The position numbers were made by a program, and so were the translations under genes. Below, in pieces: positions 5,219 through 7,302 of a stretch of DNA of 7,302 nucleotides. The stretch's first letter is position 1, and each line of letters begins with the position of its first letter. The notes beneath the pieces were generated by a model, which did not search any database, was not told the DNA's origin, and worked only from the letters and a program-made list of their open reading frames with translations. The stretch is from Acidimicrobiales bacterium (GTDB lineage Bacteria > Actinomycetota > Acidimicrobiia > Acidimicrobiales > CADCSY01), in the NCBI GenBank assembly GCA_030447125.1, contig JAUJLZ010000084.1:1-7302 (forward strand). The letters are read 5' to 3'.

Positions 5219-6993
5219 AGTCGGGCCTGCCACCAGGCCACCACGCCCGGGTCATCAACCCCGTAGGCCCGGGTGGACGCCTGCGCCGCTTCGAGCAGGA
5301 GGCGCCGGCGGTCGCCGTCCTCGCCTGCCTCCGTGGCCCGGCGCACGGCGTCGGCGGCCTCGTCCCAGTCGACTCCCGGGTGGGGGGAGGGGATGGCCCG
5401 CACCTGGGCCGCACTGAGCTTGACCCCACCCGCGGCCAGGGCCGTCCCGCCCCAGTGGCGCAGGGCCCAGGCCGTCACCGGGGGGGCCAACAGCGCTGCG
5501 GCGACATGCCAGAGGCGCTCCGGTGTGGATACCACGCTGATGAGCGGGGTCGACGGCAGCCATCTCCCGTCGACGTCGACCGCGGCCTCCACCACCTGGG
5601 TCTGGGTGGCCACCACCACCTTGGGGACCAGGCGGGCGGCAGCCCAGCGACCAAGGTCGCTCTCGGCTTGGAGTCGGGCCAGGTCGACGCGTGGGGCAGC
5701 CCAGGTACACCGATGGTGACGGGTCACCCGGCGGCCCCAAGAGCAGACAGCCGGATCGACCAGCCCGGTGGTGACCAGCGGTGGATGACCCCGGTCGTCG
5801 AGCTCGCCGGTCGGATCGTCGATCATGAACGGGACCAGCCCGTAGTACTGCTGGCGGAAGTCGGCGCTGATCTCGCACCACTCCCCCAACACGCCCTCCC
5901 CGGCGAGCTGGCATGCCGGGACCCCGTCAGCCTCGGCCACCAGGTGCGACCACGTCGGCGCCGCAGCCAAGGCATCGGCGTCGGTGTCGACCTCGGCCGC
6001 CAGGCGGGGGGCGACGTCGCGCCACACCCGCAGACGGCCGGACCGGCTCCCGCCGCGGCGCAGCACGGGAACGCAGACCCGCACGGTCGCGCCATCGAAG
6101 ACAAAGGCCGACGGGATCCACAGCGCCTCCAGCCCGGCTTCGGCCAGAACGGCGCTGCGGGCGGCTCGGGCGTCGCGGGTGGCCAGGAACGACTCGGGCA
6201 GCACCAGAGCCACCGTCCCCCCGGGGCGCACGAGGCGGGTACCGAGCACGAGGAACAGCGCCGCCGTGTCGACGTAGCCGGAACCGGCCAGACCGAAGCG
6301 CTGACGCAGTGCCTCGGCCTGACCCCGATCACGGGCGGTGGCCCGGCCCAGCTGGTTGAGGAACGGGGGGTTGCCCACGACCACGTGAGGGCGCACCGTC
6401 CACTCCTCGGCATCGAGCGTCAAGACGTCAGCGACCTTCAAGTGGGGGACGGCCCCACCCCCGCACCACAGGGCCAGCACCGCCTCGGAGACGGCCACGG
6501 CCACCGGATCGATGTCGGCGCCGATCAGCGCCTCGGCCACGATGTCAACCCGCGGGCGACCGCCGGCTTCGAGGGCCTCGGCGGCAGCGAGGAGGAAGGC
6601 CCCCCCGCCCACGGCCGGGTCGCACACCACGGCACGCTCGACCGCCTGGCCCTCCAGCGCCCAGCCCACGATCGGTCGGGTCACCGCCGCCGGCGTGTAG
6701 AAGGCACCACCCGAACGTCGGCTCCCGGCCTCGAGCAGGCCCTCGTAGATGACGCCCGGCAGCGCCGGCGACGCCTCGCTCTCGGCGACGTCGACGGTGG
6801 CGGGAGGACCCCACTGCGCCAGCAACGCCAGCGGGGGGAGCTCGACGTGGAGGTGTTCGGCCACAGCCAGCGCCACCCCCGCCGTCACCCGAGCCCGAGC
6901 GACGGTGGCATCGGTGCCGGCAGCGACGAGGGCGCCGTGCTGGCGACGTCCCACCACCTCGGTTCTCACCCCGTGAGCGGTTGCTCTCACCAC
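5203..6993 (-). CDS. N6-adenine DNA methyltransferase, apparently solitary
   Basis: This 596-residue protein would transfer a methyl group from S-adenosylmethionine to adenine N6 in DNA. Motifs occur in gamma-class order: motif X GGAFYTP (95-101), motif I DPAVGGGAF (125-133), motif II GADIDP (158-163) and motif IV VGNPPF (206-211). Next come RLVRPGGTVALVLPESFLATRD (253-274) and helices resembling motifs V-VIII. Residues about 300-540 resemble a TaqI/Eco57I-type target-recognition region, with VPKVVVATQTQVVEA (456-470) and LSAAQVRAIPSP (526-537). No PD-(D/E)XK nuclease signature precedes the methylase core: residues 1-90 are too short and Ala/Val-rich. No restriction gene adjoins it, although the sequence right of the helicase is unseen. 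The GTG at 6993 is uncertain because no ribosome site is clear; GTG at 6990 or near residues 9-14 is possible. It starts 11 bases after the helicase stop. Confidence 0.87.
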   Translation of the reverse strand: MVRATAHGVRTEVVGRRQHGALVAAGTDATVARARVTAGVALAVAEHLHVELPPLALLAQWGPPATVDVAESEASPALPGVIYEGLLEAGSRRSGGAFYTPAAVTRPIVGWALEGQAVERAVVCDPAVGGGAFLLAAAEALEAGGRPRVDIVAEALIGADIDPVAVAVSEAVLALWCGGGAVPHLKVADVLTLDAEEWTVRPHVVVGNPPFLNQLGRATARDRGQAEALRQRFGLAGSGYVDTAALFLVLGTRLVRPGGTVALVLPESFLATRDARAARSAVLAEAGLEALWIPSAFVFDGATVRVCVPVLRRGGSRSGRLRVWRDVAPRLAAEVDTDADALAAAPTWSHLVAEADGVPACQLAGEGVLGEWCEISADFRQQYYGLVPFMIDDPTGELDDRGHPPLVTTGLVDPAVCSWGRRVTRHHRCTWAAPRVDLARLQAESDLGRWAAARLVPKVVVATQTQVVEAAVDVDGRWLPSTPLISVVSTPERLWHVAAALLAPPVTAWALRHWGGTALAAGGVKLSAAQVRAIPSPHPGVDWDEAADAVRRATEAGEDGDRRRLLLEAAQASTRAYGVDDPGVVAWWQARLPRRR

Positions 6994-7004
6994 CGCTGAA
7001 GGGG

Positions 7005-7302
7005 TCAGACCGCGGCGGCGGTGGGCTCTTCCTTCCAGGCGGACAGGTCGGCCAGGCGGGGGTCGTTGGAGAACACCTCGACCAGGGGCAGCTCGGTCAG
7101 GCCCAGGCGCTTCTGGAGCAGGCGCACGTCACGCTCCTGGTCCCACAGGACGAGGGTGCCCACCACCCCGCTGGTGCCGGCCCGGGCGGTGCGCCCGGAG
7201 CGGTGCACGTAGGCCTTGTGGTCGGCAGGCGGGTCGTAGTGGAGCACCACGTCGATCTCGTCGACGTGGATCCCCCGGGCGGCCACGTCGGTGGCCACCA
7301 GC
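7005..7302 (-). CDS. DEAD-box RNA helicase, C-terminal part only
   Basis: The last 98 residues of a superfamily 2 helicase are present; the 5' part lies beyond the right edge. [25 protein letters not shown] is helicase motif V and the segment after it. [15 protein letters not shown] is motif VI with its arginine fingers. The [10 protein letters not shown] form is typical of RhlE-like bacterial DEAD-box RNA helicases, which unwind RNA duplexes in ribosome assembly or mRNA turnover. The chain ends about 55 residues after motif VI ([12 protein letters not shown]...EEPTAAAV). It therefore finishes with the RecA2 domain and lacks the long basic tail found in some relatives. Its stop codon (7005-7007) is 11 bases before the methyltransferase start, so the two are probably co-transcribed. 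Confidence 0.92.
   Translation of the reverse strand, partial: LVATDVAARGIHVDEIDVVLHYDPPADHKAYVHRSGRTARAGTSGVVGTLVLWDQERDVRLLQKRLGLTELPLVEVFSNDPRLADLSAWKEEPTAAAV

Noticed and set aside
6965..6997. Short inverted repeats near the methyltransferase start (CTCAC/GTGAG and AGCGGT/ACCGCT)
   Set aside because: Stems of only five or six pairs are common in DNA of this composition, and they lie within N-terminal codons. I have no basis to call them an operator.
5380..6999. 539-codon plus-strand frame opposite the methyltransferase
   Set aside because: The minus strand carries ordered methylase motifs over the same span. The plus-strand translation is Gly/Arg/His-rich and featureless.
5203..7302. 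Helicase plus methyltransferase as a DISARM- or BREX-like defence island
   Set aside because: The helicase motifs are those of DEAD-box RNA helicases ([10 protein letters not shown]), not the helicases of those systems, and no nuclease, phospholipase-D, protease or phosphatase component is visible. Unseen sequence to the right could change this.

Overview
The window is GC-rich, densely coded bacterial DNA, and most genes lie on the minus strand. Several features suggest an actinobacterium, probably Acidimicrobiia or a relative. These are the base composition, an F420-type luciferase-like oxidoreductase close to the MSMEG_2516 family, a secreted protein with a long Ser/Thr stalk, GTG and even CTG start codons, and TANNNT -10 boxes placed directly before start codons. 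The lineage is an inference; the window holds no rRNA or marker protein that settles it.

Layout from left to right. Positions 1-49 hold the 5' two thirds of a minus-strand tRNA-Gly(GCC) with its own promoter at 61-89. Positions 99-326 (minus) encode a small 75-residue hypothetical protein that ends in a 20-bp perfect palindrome. Positions 365-4159 (minus) form a compact four-gene cluster read right to left: metX (homoserine O-acyltransferase), a metY/metB/metZ-type PLP enzyme, an Fpg/Nei DNA glycosylase, and a Ser/Thr-rich membrane-anchored secreted protein. Gaps within the cluster are 3, 9 and 15 bases. The first two genes form a methionine-synthesis pair: MetX activates homoserine and the PLP enzyme replaces the acyl group with a sulfur nucleophile. 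Glycosylase and secreted-protein genes appear to be transcriptional passengers rather than pathway partners.

Divergent from metX, positions 4249-5187 (plus) encode the F420-type oxidoreductase. Convergent with it, positions 5203-6993 (minus) encode a 596-residue N6-adenine DNA methyltransferase with no visible nuclease domain. A strong hairpin lies where these two genes meet. The methyltransferase follows, after 11 bases, the 3' end of a DEAD-box RNA helicase gene that runs off the right edge (7005-7302), so these two are probably co-transcribed.

The most notable points are: a CTG start codon that is needed to retain the catalytic Pro-Glu of the glycosylase; a missing lesion-capping segment and an altered Cys-Asp-Cys-His zinc site in the same protein; the same TAGGGT box with a 6-nt spacer before two unrelated genes, suggesting leaderless transcripts; the apparently solitary methyltransferase; and atypical active-site signatures in the PLP enzyme. 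I see no insertion sequence, CRISPR array, prophage or complete defence system.
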